Made by a program: the position numbers and the translations under genes. This document shows positions 37,081 through 50,400 of a stretch of DNA of 64,000 nt, one piece after another (position 1 is the first letter of the stretch; each line of letters opens with the position of its first letter). Under the pieces are notes generated by a model. That model had not been told where the DNA came from. It was given only the letters and a program-made list of their open reading frames with translations, and searched no databases. The DNA is from Sipunculus nudus (Eukaryota; Annelida; Sipuncula; Golfingiida; Sipunculidae), in assembly GCA_026874595.1 (NCBI GenBank), contig CM049322.1, forward strand, positions 29,515,340-29,579,339. Reading direction: 5' to 3'.

Positions 37081-38707
37081 CAGTAGCGATCCGTGGTCGA
37101 CCTTCAAACTGACGACCTGAGAGGTAAAATCATACCAGCAGATGAGATATAGTGAGTTCATCGTGTCATAATTGTAACGCCTATAACATAACGAGCACCT
37201 TTTGTCCACGGGTAAGGATACACGTCTTTTAATAAAGCATATTTATTACTTGAAAAAGATAATCTTGTGACCTCTGGAATACGTCCTATATACAATTTGT
37301 TTATCAACAACATGTTTGTTAACACAGCAATTGGGACAAACGGGAAAAACATTTAACATCAGGTGGTAAGTTGCATACATGATGAGGAAGAGAGGTCCTT
37401 TGTTGCAAAACGCCATTTGCAAAGCTCTGGCTTATCTAACTTGCTGCCAGATGCACTTGTTGAATTTGTTTTGATTATTTTAGCGAGCCTCCTCATATTA
37501 TAAACACGTTGATATAAAGAAAACAAGCAGCCTGTGTGCGGTGATATGCACGTTTCTGGCCTATTTCATAAAAGCTCCAAGGGATTAACTTTAGTAATGT
37601 GCATCTCCGCTGCCGTAGCGCTCTCTTACTGCAAGTAGCAATGTTATCTTCCTGATCTGCGTTCCGGGGTTATATGCTTTCACTTGTATATGTTCCATCT
37701 ACATTCATTTCTCAAGCGTTTATTTTTGGAAATATGCATGAAAATTTAACAAAAGTGGCACTACTCTGTCATAAGGAAGACTACGCATATCTTAGGCAGT
37801 AGTGTCCGGCAATTTGGTGTTTTGGCCACATATTTTCTGGCAAAAAAGGTCTGGATCGCTGTTTTAAAATATCAATGCTTGGTCAACAGTTTAATACATG
37901 GCAGTTCGTTGCTAATTATGCAGTTGTGTACTGAAGAGAATGGACATGACTGATTTTGTCAAACGATGCCGATAACACGTGTCAGTTAACTGATATAAAC
38001 AATTGTTCTTGTTTTCCAGGTTATCGCTTAATAACTTGTAAATAAATGATTCACGTCATGTCGATCACGAGTTAAGTATTGATTCATTTAGACTGTAACA
38101 GGTACAGCTTGTTACCATGCAGTGTTATTTAAATTTCTAAATATTGATAAACAGAGTCAGAGAAATTGGTAGTACAAGGAATACGCTACAGCTGGTAAGC
38201 ATAACCTAATATAAACCCTCTACCAATCAATCATTTTTAAGCAGTTTACAGGGAATCTGAAACATTAATTGTAGAACATCAATGATACATAGAGCCCCAC
38301 TCCTAATCCGCTTTACATGTTATTTATGACGAGACAATTTTTAGTGCTTGCTTCTTTAATCATAAAAATAAAATCAAAGCTGATGCAAGGACATACACTA
38401 TATACTATATCCTGCTTCCAAATTAACGGTAATTCAATATAGTCCAGTTAAAGTTTATCGTTTTTGGCAGCTTTTTTAAAGCCCCTCTTCTCCTGATCCG
38501 CCCCTGATGGGGTATCTTAGTAAATGTAAAGAGTTCGTTGGTTGCCTCTGGCCTTCGTTTGCTGCAGCTCCCATTGGCTGGGAACAAACCCGCCTCAGGT
38601 CTAGAACTGCTTGAATTTAAATGGACTAGTGATTGAATGGAATGCTTAAACATTCCCTGAAACAGTACCAGAATTGAGTGATGTCTTTATTGATGTCTTG
38701 AATAGAG
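37081..38707. other. No gene recognised upstream of the receptor
   Basis: Only unsupported short frames. GATCCGCCCCTG at about 38495-38506 is one end of the small-element family seen at 19103 and 61914, here without its other end. This region would hold the receptor's upstream control sequences. Confidence 0.4.
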
Positions 38708-38726
38708 TATAAAGTCGGATGACGTG
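38708..38726 (+). promoter_or_regulatory. Candidate core promoter (TATA plus CRE-like site)
   Basis: TATAAAG at 38708-38714 is followed six bases later by TGACGTG, a CRE half-site-like motif. It lies about 370 bases before the receptor start codon, so a transcript would begin near 38740. An AG after a pyrimidine-rich tract at 39054-39064 could be a 5'-UTR splice acceptor. This is only motif evidence in AT-rich DNA. Confidence 0.3.
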
Positions 38727-39076
38727 CGCGAGGCGCTCTTCAAACATTGGTCTTAATTACTGTCTGAAAGAGTGCCTGTATCATTGTTTGAACCGGTAAC
38801 CCGATCGGATTTCAACCAGTGTCTGAACCTGCCTTGTGACTCACTAATTTCATTAATCGAGTTTTAAACCAATATTTGAGACCATGCCTATAAACCTGTG
38901 CCTGTGCAAGTGCCGATGACTGTGCTTGAAACAATCACTATATTGGTCTTTTTTTACCAAGTGTCTTCACAAGTGCAAGGATCGGACTTTGCAACAGCGC
39001 TGTACTGTCCCACTTCCATATATGCTTATACGTAACATTCAAGCATGTTTTAATTTTGTTCCAGCGTTCTGGAAAA

Positions 39077-39128
39077 ATGAATATGTTGGGTGTATTGTCC
39101 ATCCTCGTGCAGATTCTACCGTATAAAG
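39077..39128 (+). CDS. Receptor exon 1: start codon and signal peptide
   Basis: ATG at 39077 opens a hydrophobic leader, MNMLGVLSILVQILPYK, that ends at a GT donor (39129) in phase 1. It joins in frame to the first Ig exon, whose first residues after the junction are Ala-Ser-Gly, a plausible signal-peptidase site. A second ATG two codons in could also serve. I chose this start because it is the nearest upstream ATG giving a leader in the phase the next exon requires. Confidence 0.75.
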
Positions 39129-41439
39129 GTGATATTTATCAACTCTGTTCCAACGCAGTTTTCATCAATAGACGTTATTATTTGACCAAATTCGCAGTGA
39201 ATTGTACTAGTATCAATAATAAAATCTCTGAAAGCCTGCCAAACTGTTTTATTTTTCTTTGCATTTATTACATATAAATATTAAAAAACTGGTCTTAGTT
39301 TGATGATGAAAGACCCCCACCCCTTACTTCTTTACAATTGATGAATGAGGCCAACTTAACAAATATCGGCTATAATAAAAATCAAATTTTATCTAAATAA
39401 AAAATCACACAAACGATATATAAAGTGATCGTAATTCGAAAGTAATTTCACTAGAAATTACATAAACGTTCTATATGGTGTATTTTTATAACCGTACCTG
39501 CCTGCATGTACATTAAACATAATTTTATCTAGCATCAGGCCATGTTGAGGTAGCTGAAGGTGCCACTGTCTTATTGAACTGCTCAGATTTTACTGCTGAT
39601 GGCCAGTACACCATATCCTGGTATGCAACCAGTACTCCAGCGGATGAACTTATCATGAGCCAGAACCTGCACAGCGGTGTGACCGACATCCCCCAGGGGA
39701 CGCGTTACTCAGCCCGCCTGACATCACCTGCCTGGGGCATCTGTCAGCTCTCAAACATATCAGTGGATGATTCCTCAACATATAAATGCATGCAGCATTT
39801 GCCAGGACTGACTAGATATAGAAATTTCTCCTTTAGTATAATTATTTGTAAGTTATGTGTATTGTTTTAGCTTAATTGAACCATAGCCTTTATATGGGAC
39901 TAAATATTCCTTTCATCAAATTATTCAAAAGTGAAAGAAAAAGGCAAGCCTACACAATCTCAATCTTTTTCGACTAGTCTAATGAAATGCACAAATCCAT
40001 TTATGGTGCATAATGTATTGGTACGCAGGGTCGAGGTATTTTGGTTGAACCAGTGATCATACTTGGATCATGGAGATATTTTTAAAATACCCTTGTTTCA
40101 GCAGAAACAGATTGCGCTTACAGGCGAACCGTATCGATCGTATAATATAGAGACAGTTATCCGGACCTTATTAGAGTCTTTGTATTCAAAAGAAGATTTT
40201 TATTTTTATCTGTATTATCCTATAATTTAAATGGCAATTATCACAAATATTTCTGAATTGTTCAACTGAAAATATGAAAGCAAAGCGAATTTCAGGCAAG
40301 CTGGCAAAATTCCAAACATTGCATGTGTTCCGAACTATAAATTAAAATATCGCTCCTTCTTACCATAGTTTTTGATCCCAAAGTCCATAGAACAATGTTA
40401 TTGTCCAAGTTGCATTATCTTTTCGGCCCTTTGTTTATCTAGCGGCAACCAATCATCGAATTAAATTAACTGAAGACGCGGAGGTTGCAGTACAAGCTAT
40501 ATGGTTCGGATTAATTCTAGTTTAAGTAGATATGCATGCCATTCTAACAGTCCTTTTTCATTTTCATCTGCATGTCGAACTGTCATTTTCCCAATGTAAG
40601 AAAAAAAGTGACATTATTCTGTTGGGAAACATAACAAATATTACATTCACGGTTGACTTACGTGAATTCATGCAGCAGTTATTATTAATGAGATTGGTTT
40701 TACTCGGCAAGTTTGTCCCTCCGTCCGTCATGACGGCTTGACTGCGGAAATTCGGGTAGCCAAAACTGCTTCAAACTTCAGTTCTCGACACCAGGGTGAC
40801 CTCCGCAAATTTTGTGTGACTTTTTTTATTATGCTGCATATAAAAGCACGACCATAAAAGCCACTGATGTCTAATACTACCACACAGCAAATATTTTGAT
40901 CCGACTCTTGGAATGGGTGTTCTATTATGACTTGTTTCATGACTCACAGGTCCCTAACAGTTTATATTGAAAAAAGGGCTGAATTTCATTTTGTCATGGA
41001 TAATGTGTATTCCGTTATTTATATAACAAGGATGCTACTTTATCTTATAGCCCCTTCTCCACAACCTCTCCTGATCATCTCCAAACAACGAGTGAAAATG
41101 GGAGAGGAAGTTGTTTTTACTTGTCTGCCTGGGCAAGCGACAAGTGGACCTTTCAACCTACATGAACCGCACCCCAGATGAACACACGTTGAGAGGACGG
41201 CTAACCGGAACCGGAAAGCAGGGCACATTGACCATCGAACACATCAGCTACAGTAACCAAGGTCTATACAGCTGTCAAGTACAGCACAAGGCGGGAGAAT
41301 CAGCCTGGAGTGAAAATGTAGCATTACAGGTGGAAAGTTAGTATGTCATTAAATATTTATCAGATCATTATTAATTATACAGTTTGTGTTACAACCTTTT
41401 ATAAAGCAAACACAACTAGGACGCACACCTCCGACAACG

Positions 41440-41490
<51 letters not shown>

Positions 41491-44400
41491 CAATCATGCG
41501 TCTAAAGATATAAGTGTTCTTTGAGATATTTGATGCATTCGGTTCTTATTATTTTGAAGCAAATCATGGTCTATTTTTTTACAAAAACCACAAAGTCGAA
41601 GGTACGTTACAACCTTAAAAAAATATAAAATTTTATCTTTCATAATTGAAGCGATACTATCGAAAGTAATTATCCTCAATTAATAGTATATAAATATCTT
41701 GATAATAATGTAAATCGTTCCAGATGTACAGTAAATCTTTCTATACATATACTTTTCTAGGTGTATATTCGGTTTTCGTGTGTGTGTGTGTGTGTGTGTG
41801 TGTGATAAAATGGGGCACAGCATTTTGGGAAATACTTTGTATATACTAGAAGTTGCCAATGAGGAATGCGTGAAAAAATTGGGAAAAAATAAAATGTAAT
41901 GCTACATATTACAACTTAAGATGTTAATTCATGTTGCATATCAGTATCTTGCAACAATTAAACCAACGGAACGGTGTTATATCAGGACAGTCATGTAGAC
42001 ACATAAACATGAGTACGTCTGATTTATTTTCAGTTGTTCAAGTCCAGATCCTTGGTGTGGTCTTAGCCCTAACAACATAATTCGGCAGGTCGTGTGGCTC
42101 TGACTGTCACTGTTTTGACATGGTACATGGCGCTCTTGTTCATTGTTAGACTGCGTTGTCGAATTTTTTTATTTGCACAGAAGGAAGAGTGGGAATTTCT
42201 TTAATTGGGTACATCATTAACAACACGTATAATCGTATGGCCGTATAATTTGTAATGACTACAGGAAATAAATACATACACTCTCTGCTGGTACAGCACA
42301 ATATGGAATGACGAGTTTCATACCTCAGTCTTTTCAGTCATTACTGAAACATTTGCGAGCTATTGCTAAAAAATTCTCCTTTTTTTTAAATATTTACCAT
42401 ATTTTCTTCAAATTTTCATGTTTTACTAACATATGTATAAATCATCAAGCAGCAGAAATAGATGGTTATTTCTTTTTTGGTCATTAGAGAGTGTTTGAAC
42501 TGTCCCTAGTGGAAAATCTGAGTCCATGGATGAACAGGTAGTTTTCTCGAGGCTCAAGTTAAAGTATTACACTTTTTTACAACATTCATTTTACTCTGGG
42601 TTAATTGAAATAATACTAGCAATAATTAAGTGGAGACTCGGTCATAGACTCATTTAGTGTTCTGTACACATGTGAAGATTAAGACTCAGTTGTTTAAATA
42701 CACCTGGCCATTTCCAGTCAACTGAATTACTGATTAAAACTAAACATTGGAAAAGCATATAAGTATCAATGCAATGAATGCAAGCCTCTGCAATCCACTT
42801 ATTCGGCCCATATTCCAAGGTTCACTCTTGCATAGGCAACGATAAATTTATGAATATTGCTTGATGACGTTCCTGGACCCGGTTCATGTTCCGGATCCTA
42901 CCAACATCTAATCGATTTTTCATTGGCCCATCCCTAAAATGTTCGAAAAAATTCATGATATACCGTACATGACTGCGTCAGTTATGTTGTGACTAATCAC
43001 ACACACATATAATCATGAACTGGAATGAAAGCATAACCTCCTGGCGGATACAATAAATCTAACAAATACGTCACATTGTATATAGGTTACTCAAATATGT
43101 TAACAAAGCAGCTAACTTTAAGAAATAATTTTAACAATGAAAGACACATTCCTGAAAATCATTTTATACACCGCAAGTTTTCAAAAAGGAAAATGCTATG
43201 TGTGAATGCCCTGTGTTTTGCAAAGAGGTGCGTGCCATATATTGAATCATGTGCACGTAACACCAGTACTAGCATGTACACGAAAAGGGAGCCAGTGCAG
43301 TGTTTACTTACCGTAAGTATGTCATTCCATTGTGAACTACTCACCTAAAGTGCATATCAAATGTTTTTAATATCTGCTGCAATGGACTAATGCTTAGAGG
43401 AACTGTTGACAAATAACTGTGGCCCATCTGTGGCCTGGCCTAGATCTATGTGAGACCTGTAACAAAACTTAATGCGTGTACTACTGTTGAAAGAAGGTAG
43501 GAAAAGGTATTCTATAAAACGGGAAGTAATAGTATATAACTGTCTCATCAGTTCTTCTGCTTTGTTGTTTTAAAAACATTCAGTGTGTACAGTAGTGGTT
43601 ATGTGTAAGCTTTGTGATTGCTTTCAAAATTATTATGTCTGAAGAAACAAAATGTGAACATCTAACATTGTTTATTACTAGGAATATGGATAAAAATTTT
43701 AAGGAATACAAGCCTATTTTGGCATGCTCCCAAAACCGTTTTTGTATCATATATTCAGTCCATATTACCAGGTCCTTTCCTGCTTAGGTGTGTGTACTTT
43801 TCTGAATATTCCTTGATGACGTTACTGAATCCGGATCATGTGCCGCGTCCACACCAAAATCTAATTGATTCTCTGTTGACCTATTCCCGAAATGCCCTGA
43901 AAGTTTCATGACACCTGTGTGCGATTTAAGTTGCGAACAAGCATAAAAACACACGCATAAACACACATATACACTATCCTCCAGTTATGATATTTTTCTT
44001 TGGACCTTAGGTATATATATATGTAATCGACGCTTTGCATGACAGGTAAGGTGTATGTGCTTAATTTACTCAATGTACATTTTAATATATTTTGTAATAT
44101 GTATATTTTCATTTAAACGATGGGTAGCATATGTAATACGAAATACAAAAAATGTATATTCACAACATTTATGTTACACCCAACGAAATATTACCGAAGA
44201 TGAGAGTTACATTTCAGTTTTTCTTGCTCCTCCGATATAAGTAGAGAATTCGTTTGTAGATGAGAGGGCCACTGATAGTATCTACAACATTCTTGTACGT
44301 TTTATTAATAAACCATGTGCAGCATGTAACATCAGGTAAGCAGCAAAGCTAATATATATATATATATTGACTGTGTGTCTATGTGAAAGAACATATCACA

Positions 44401-47400
44401 GCATTCAGCTCAAGAAATATTAATTTTGTTAAAAATCGTTGAGAATGGATCAATTTTCATAAAATCCATGTAGGTTTTAATTTTACCTTATGTGTCAACA
44501 TGTGAAGCAGCGACAGGACAATATAAAACAGTTTGTGCCTTTCATTACTATGGAGTAAGTACGGCATATGCACAAGTATGTAGTTGATAAACATCGTAAG
44601 AAGCTGTAGATATATTGATATTGACGCAAGATGGCGTAGTTTTCAGTGTATCATGTACAGATTCCGTGTATTTTTCCTAAGACCTAGTGTATTCTTACCA
44701 ATGTCATGTACCTCAGCCAAAACTATTTCAATTCTTTTCTCTTATACTGCGATTGATCTAAAAGATAGGACTCATATCAGCTCATAAATTTCAGGTCTTG
44801 GTAAATCATTTAATGACACGTACCTGGCTAAGGATCAGCGTGGAGCGTTGACCTGTCTTATTGACCACGGTGGTCAGGAACCCCAGCTTGTGGCGTGGGA
44901 ACGTTGTAGACTGGGGAGTTTTTGCAGAACAGTTTACGTTTACTGGCCTGGGTTAACCTTAAAGGATCCGAGGGATGACCTGATTGGTAGGACAGATTAC
45001 GAGCACCACAGTAACGGCAGTAGTACTCTGATTATAAACAGTGTACAACAGACAGACCAAGCCAACTATACCTGCCATGTGGACTTTTTCGGATGGGTGT
45101 TTAGAAGTCGTGGCCAGGTGTTCGTTGTCAGTGAGTATGAATAAATTCTTAAAAAAAGCCTCACCACAATGTTAATCATATGTCTTAACTCTTTTTATGA
45201 AGTATTCAACTAAATCTATCGACCAAACGGGTTATCCAGGTGAATTAAACAAATATCAAATTTTAGCTAAGAATATTTTACTTGTTAGATACATGATTAC
45301 GTAATCGATTTTTCACAATTAAAGAAAAATATGTGATCAGTTATAACTAATATTATTATTTAAATTAAATCAAATTCAATTTATCATTTCATTTCCTGTA
45401 AAAAAGATTAAAAATGAAAGATGTTTTTAAAAATAATAAAAATAATAATTATTTGTCTACCTATTCCCATGTATGCTTTTATTTCTGATTTAATGATAGG
45501 TCCCCCATCTCAAGCACCAGTTATGACGTCATCAGCAGCGCGTGTTGTGGAAAACACGACTGTTGTATTGGTGTGTATTCCACATCCTTCAACAGAGTTT
45601 GTACTGCAATACAGATGGACAAGGTCAGACCATGTGACTGTCGCCGGGACAGCTGACCAAGCCATGGGAACACTAACACTGAGGGAGGCGCACAGAGACG
45701 ACCAGGGCAACTACAGATGCCGAGTAGCAAATATAGCTGGTGCATCTGAAAGGAGTTCAAGTGTTTTGCTGGAAGTTGACTGTAAGCGTTGATATATTTT
45801 AACATATATTTCTTTTGCTACAAGGATTATCAGGATAAGAGTCTTTATTCATAAGCCTTGAAATGATTCCTTCTGGATTTCGTGTGATGATAGAGCAGTA
45901 AAATTACTTACAAGTAATAGAGCACACGCTCATGCTGCAACCTTGGTGAAGGCATGGTTTTCAGAGCATGGATTAATAATGTATATCTGGTGGGGTTTTT
46001 TTGTAGATCCACCAGAAGACAATATAATCACCGGTTACACAGAGGGAACCTCGTTATATTCTAGAGACATGATCATACTGACCTGCATATCAACAGGAGG
46101 ACGACCTTTGACCTCAAGTGTAAGATGGAGTTGTCTGGGTGAAGGTCCTGGAGATGGCGTGCTGACACCTAGTGGCAGAGTCAACAGTTTCACAGCCCAG
46201 GTCAGCAAGACGTGGCATGCCAAGGTCTGTAGATGTTCTGCTTATCAGCGCGCCCTGCAGGGCCCGCAGAAGACTCACGTGACGTTCAGCGTCTTCTGTA
46301 AGTGCAGACCCGTATTTATTATTTTTATACCTCTACCAGCACGTGTAATGTTTTTGTCCTGGTGTGCAATGTGGTTGTTTGTCTTTTAGCAACTTTAATC
46401 TTAATGTCATGAACTGATTTTTATTAAAAAAACTAAGGAACCATTAATTACATTTTGCAGGTAATCGGGATCACCATTTTCAGGTACCAGTGTCCTGAAA
46501 TAAAAAAAAATATCATGAAATTTACTTGAGGGCTGTCTTAACACACACACACACTCTCTCTCTCTCTCTCTCTCTCATGCATGCTCACGAACCCGGTAAC
46601 CACAAGTTGTGCCCAAAGTCAAGGGAAAAAGTAAAAAGAAAATTGTTTTAGTTCAAGAAATGTCCTGAAAATGTGATCGTCTGAAGGGTAGGAACCCTGG
46701 ATATGGAAAGTTGTTTAGCCCGGAAGAGGGCGAAACCGTTATCAATCACTGATATTATTGGAAAGCCTTTGTTCTGGCAGAAAGAACTTACTTGTGATGC
46801 AAGATTCGAGATTGGTTAAAATTGATTGAATTGAAGCACACAAATATCTAGATGTGAAAAGAAGCTCCGTCATGTCACGTGTCCGCTCACATAATCTCAG
46901 GGGATCGTAGGCATGTCTTTTCTTAAATTGGGGAGAGAACTAATCTTTTCGAAGTCCGTCGTATATCAGGAGTTAAGGTTTCAAGTGGCCATAAATTGCC
47001 AGTAATCATGGCTGGTTAATAAGACGCAATGGGTACTGTCAAAGGAGTGTTCTTGAATATATGATTATTATCGAGTACCAAAGTCACTGTAAATGGTTCT
47101 CAATAATAATTTGCTGTACTGCATCATACAGGGATCTTTAAGGATACAGGAATTAGGTTCGTAATATATTTTCACACAAGGTTGAATTAAACATTATTCA
47201 TTGGTGATGTTAATCCCTATTTATTGTACCTTTATCTGTTATTTATTATATCTATTATAATATTTTTATTGTCTTTCAGATTAAATCCTTAGACAAATGA
47301 TTTTTAAACCCTATATCATCTATTGATCTGTTTTTACAGGGCCCCCTGAAGGTCCATCTGTTTTGTTTTCACATGAGTTTCCATGGCAAGAAGGAAACAC

Positions 47401-50400
47401 CTACAGTGCCACCTGTCGGACGATCGATGTGGGTCGCCCTCCATGTTCTTATGCATGGTACAAGAACGATCAGTCTATACAGACAGGAGCCGGAAATATA
47501 AACATTGACGTCACGAAAGAGGATAACAACAGGGAGATCACGTGTGTACCACGAAACCAACATACAATAGAACGGCCATTGTCCAATCCTGTCCAGTCAA
47601 GGCGGAGCCTGATTGTACAATGTAGGAACACCACATACCAACATAAAAAATCCATTGTGCAATCCTAGTTTTTTTTCTGACTTTTATTTATTATAAATGA
47701 TATGAAAAAAATATGTTTCAGTTGTTTCTCGTCATCTGTTAAGTTATTATAAAAGTTAGATTGTATTTTAACTTCATACGGAACATTTTAACAGCAATAA
47801 ATATCTACAAACGTTGAAATAATGATGTAAATCATATTTTTTTACAGTTCTAATATATGGGGTTAATTGCGGTCATATTTTATAATGAATGGTACTACTT
47901 AATGAAGAATTTTAGGGCAATATGCTTATGGCCACAGCTACAAATGTGAAAGGGTAGCAGACTCAAGTTGACAGTTTGTTTTCTTATTCATTTGATGAAG
48001 GATTTTCAAGAATATATGCTCCTGATAACATATCCTTGTGATATTGATCGCCTCAACACTCATTATGCAGCAGGTATACACAGCAGTCGTTCTATAACCG
48101 GTGCCATAATTGTATAATTCTCCGGGTTTCACCACCAGAGCTGGTACAAAGCAAATTATTGTTATCAGGCCGATGAGAGCGTGTATTGAATTGTGCATCC
48201 AACTTTTAACTCACGACACCTCCTCTTGTTGGTCTGATTCTTGGCCCTGTGTGAGCCCTCTCGTCGAAACTTTGGGAAAAAATGGTAAACAAAGCAGCGG
48301 TAAATAAGAGGGAGATCTGGAACGACTTCAGTGTATAACAGCTGTATGAGGAGTGGATATCGCCTTCTTGATTTAAAGTTTTGACGCGTTTTGCATTATC
48401 ACAGACACTGCAAAGCAAAGAGACCATCCAGCTAGTGGAAGACATGTCTACGCATCTCTAGGACAAGACCTCTCTCTGTCCCTCACGGTGGATGCATTCC
48501 CAGACGTTATGACTTTCTCGTGGTTTCACGAACGACAACAAAGGTTAAGAGAGGTCATGAATGACAAGCGAACCTCAATAACCAACCTCCCCCTGGCGAG
48601 TAACCTGAATATCACGAATGTCACAGTGACAGATGAAGGGAACTACACAGCTCACGCAGATAACGGAGTGCTGAACGGCAGCCGGTTCTCCTTTGCTGTA
48701 ACAATGAGAGGTAATGATTGAATATGACAACAGGGTATCAAGTAGTTTTGGCGTACTTAAAGATTTAACCTAAATAACACATTTGTGTTTGTGTTTCACT
48801 TTTTAGTAAATCTTTTAAATACTCTAAGAACTTAACGGTGAAATGATGAGCCATGTGCGACATTATGCTTGAAATTGTTTAGATGTTTTTAGTCATAGTT
48901 CAATGGCAGGTAGTGAGTGTATTTGTAAAATTATGCTTCATTTACGCAGAAGTTCTGTTAAGACTGAGAGTTAAATAAAAATTAATGCATCAGTCAAATA
49001 TCAAAGGGTAACCAAAACAAAATGCTAAACACTACATTTAAAATAGTGTTAACATTTTACATACAGAGCATGGGTCTCTTATATAAAGTATGGTGGCAAA
49101 TATTTTATTAAAGGGACAATTAATGTGTTCGGTTAACTGAGATAGACGTATCGGACAAACATTTTTGACCGTTTTAACGGTGTATGGATTGTATGTAATG
49201 CACGAAATCTGTCCCTCGGATATACTTTCGACGGAGGAATGCTTGTTTTTTTTTAATTACAGATAATAGACTTTCCGGATTCCGGCTATAAGTATATTTT
49301 AATTTGTGTAGCTTTTTACTTTAAAAAATATATCATTGGAACAGACATAAACATGTAATTTTAATATATATTTTAAACGTTAGGTGCTCCCGGAGAGCCG
49401 TCAATAATCACTGATAGAAGTTTTCCTACTCCTGTTTCTGTGGAGATCTGGTGGCGAGCCGGAAGCAGTGGCGGCTACGTCCAGACCTTCAGTATCCGGT
49501 ACAGAGAGACAGGACAGGACTACCGCGAGTTCCGTTCTGGAATGGCAGGTCAAGGTCAACATGGTTACGATCACGTGAGGGTGACGTCACTGAATCCTGG
49601 TACTTCATATCAGTTTCAGGTTGTGGCACATAACGAGCACAACGGAGGGTCCACCGCCACTTCTAATGAAGTTACATTTGTCACACTGAGTATGTTTTTT
49701 TTTTTTTGTTTTTTTGTTTTTTTTTTTCAAAATGGGGATTACAAGATAATGTATTGTTATATTCTGAAATTTATAAGGATTTTATATAGTAAATGTAGGA
49801 GTTATGCGAGGAATTGAAGCAAACATATTTGAGACCAAACGTATTTGAGAACGGAATAAGATGTATTCCCTCGTTATATTAGTTTTATTCATACAAGTGC
49901 ATTTTATTTTAGTATGATTAAACATAATTAGAGACCTTGTATAGGTATAGCCTGCTGCAGGTTTTTAGAGGTTCAATTACTAAATCGATATTTGGTTCTA
50001 CCAACCTGTATCATGTTCTTTCTAAGCAAGAAATACTATAAATTTTATCCTTAAGAAATAAATAAAAAAAAGAACCTCAACAACAAACCCAATTTACAGC
50101 TAAGGAAAAATTATCGGCATTCCGATTTTAGAAAATCAAATTATTTTAAAATATAAAAAAACAGCGTTATGCACTGTTGACAGATGCTAGTTAGATGAGG
50201 TCATGTTAACACTCTAGAAAAAAAAACGGGCAAATTAAAGATTGTAACAGTAAATAGAGCATGAATGATCTGTCAGATCCTCGGATCGAGTCCACGAAGT
50301 AGTAAAGGTAAGGTTGGTAGTTATATAACATTTTAAAGTCATATTGTCATTTCAAGAAGCAATTTTCTATGAAATTATACAAAAAATAATTTACCCAAAA

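Noticed and set aside
43076-43348. 90-codon open frame in the large receptor intron
   Set aside because: No Ig or FN3 landmarks and no phase 1 splice pair around it.
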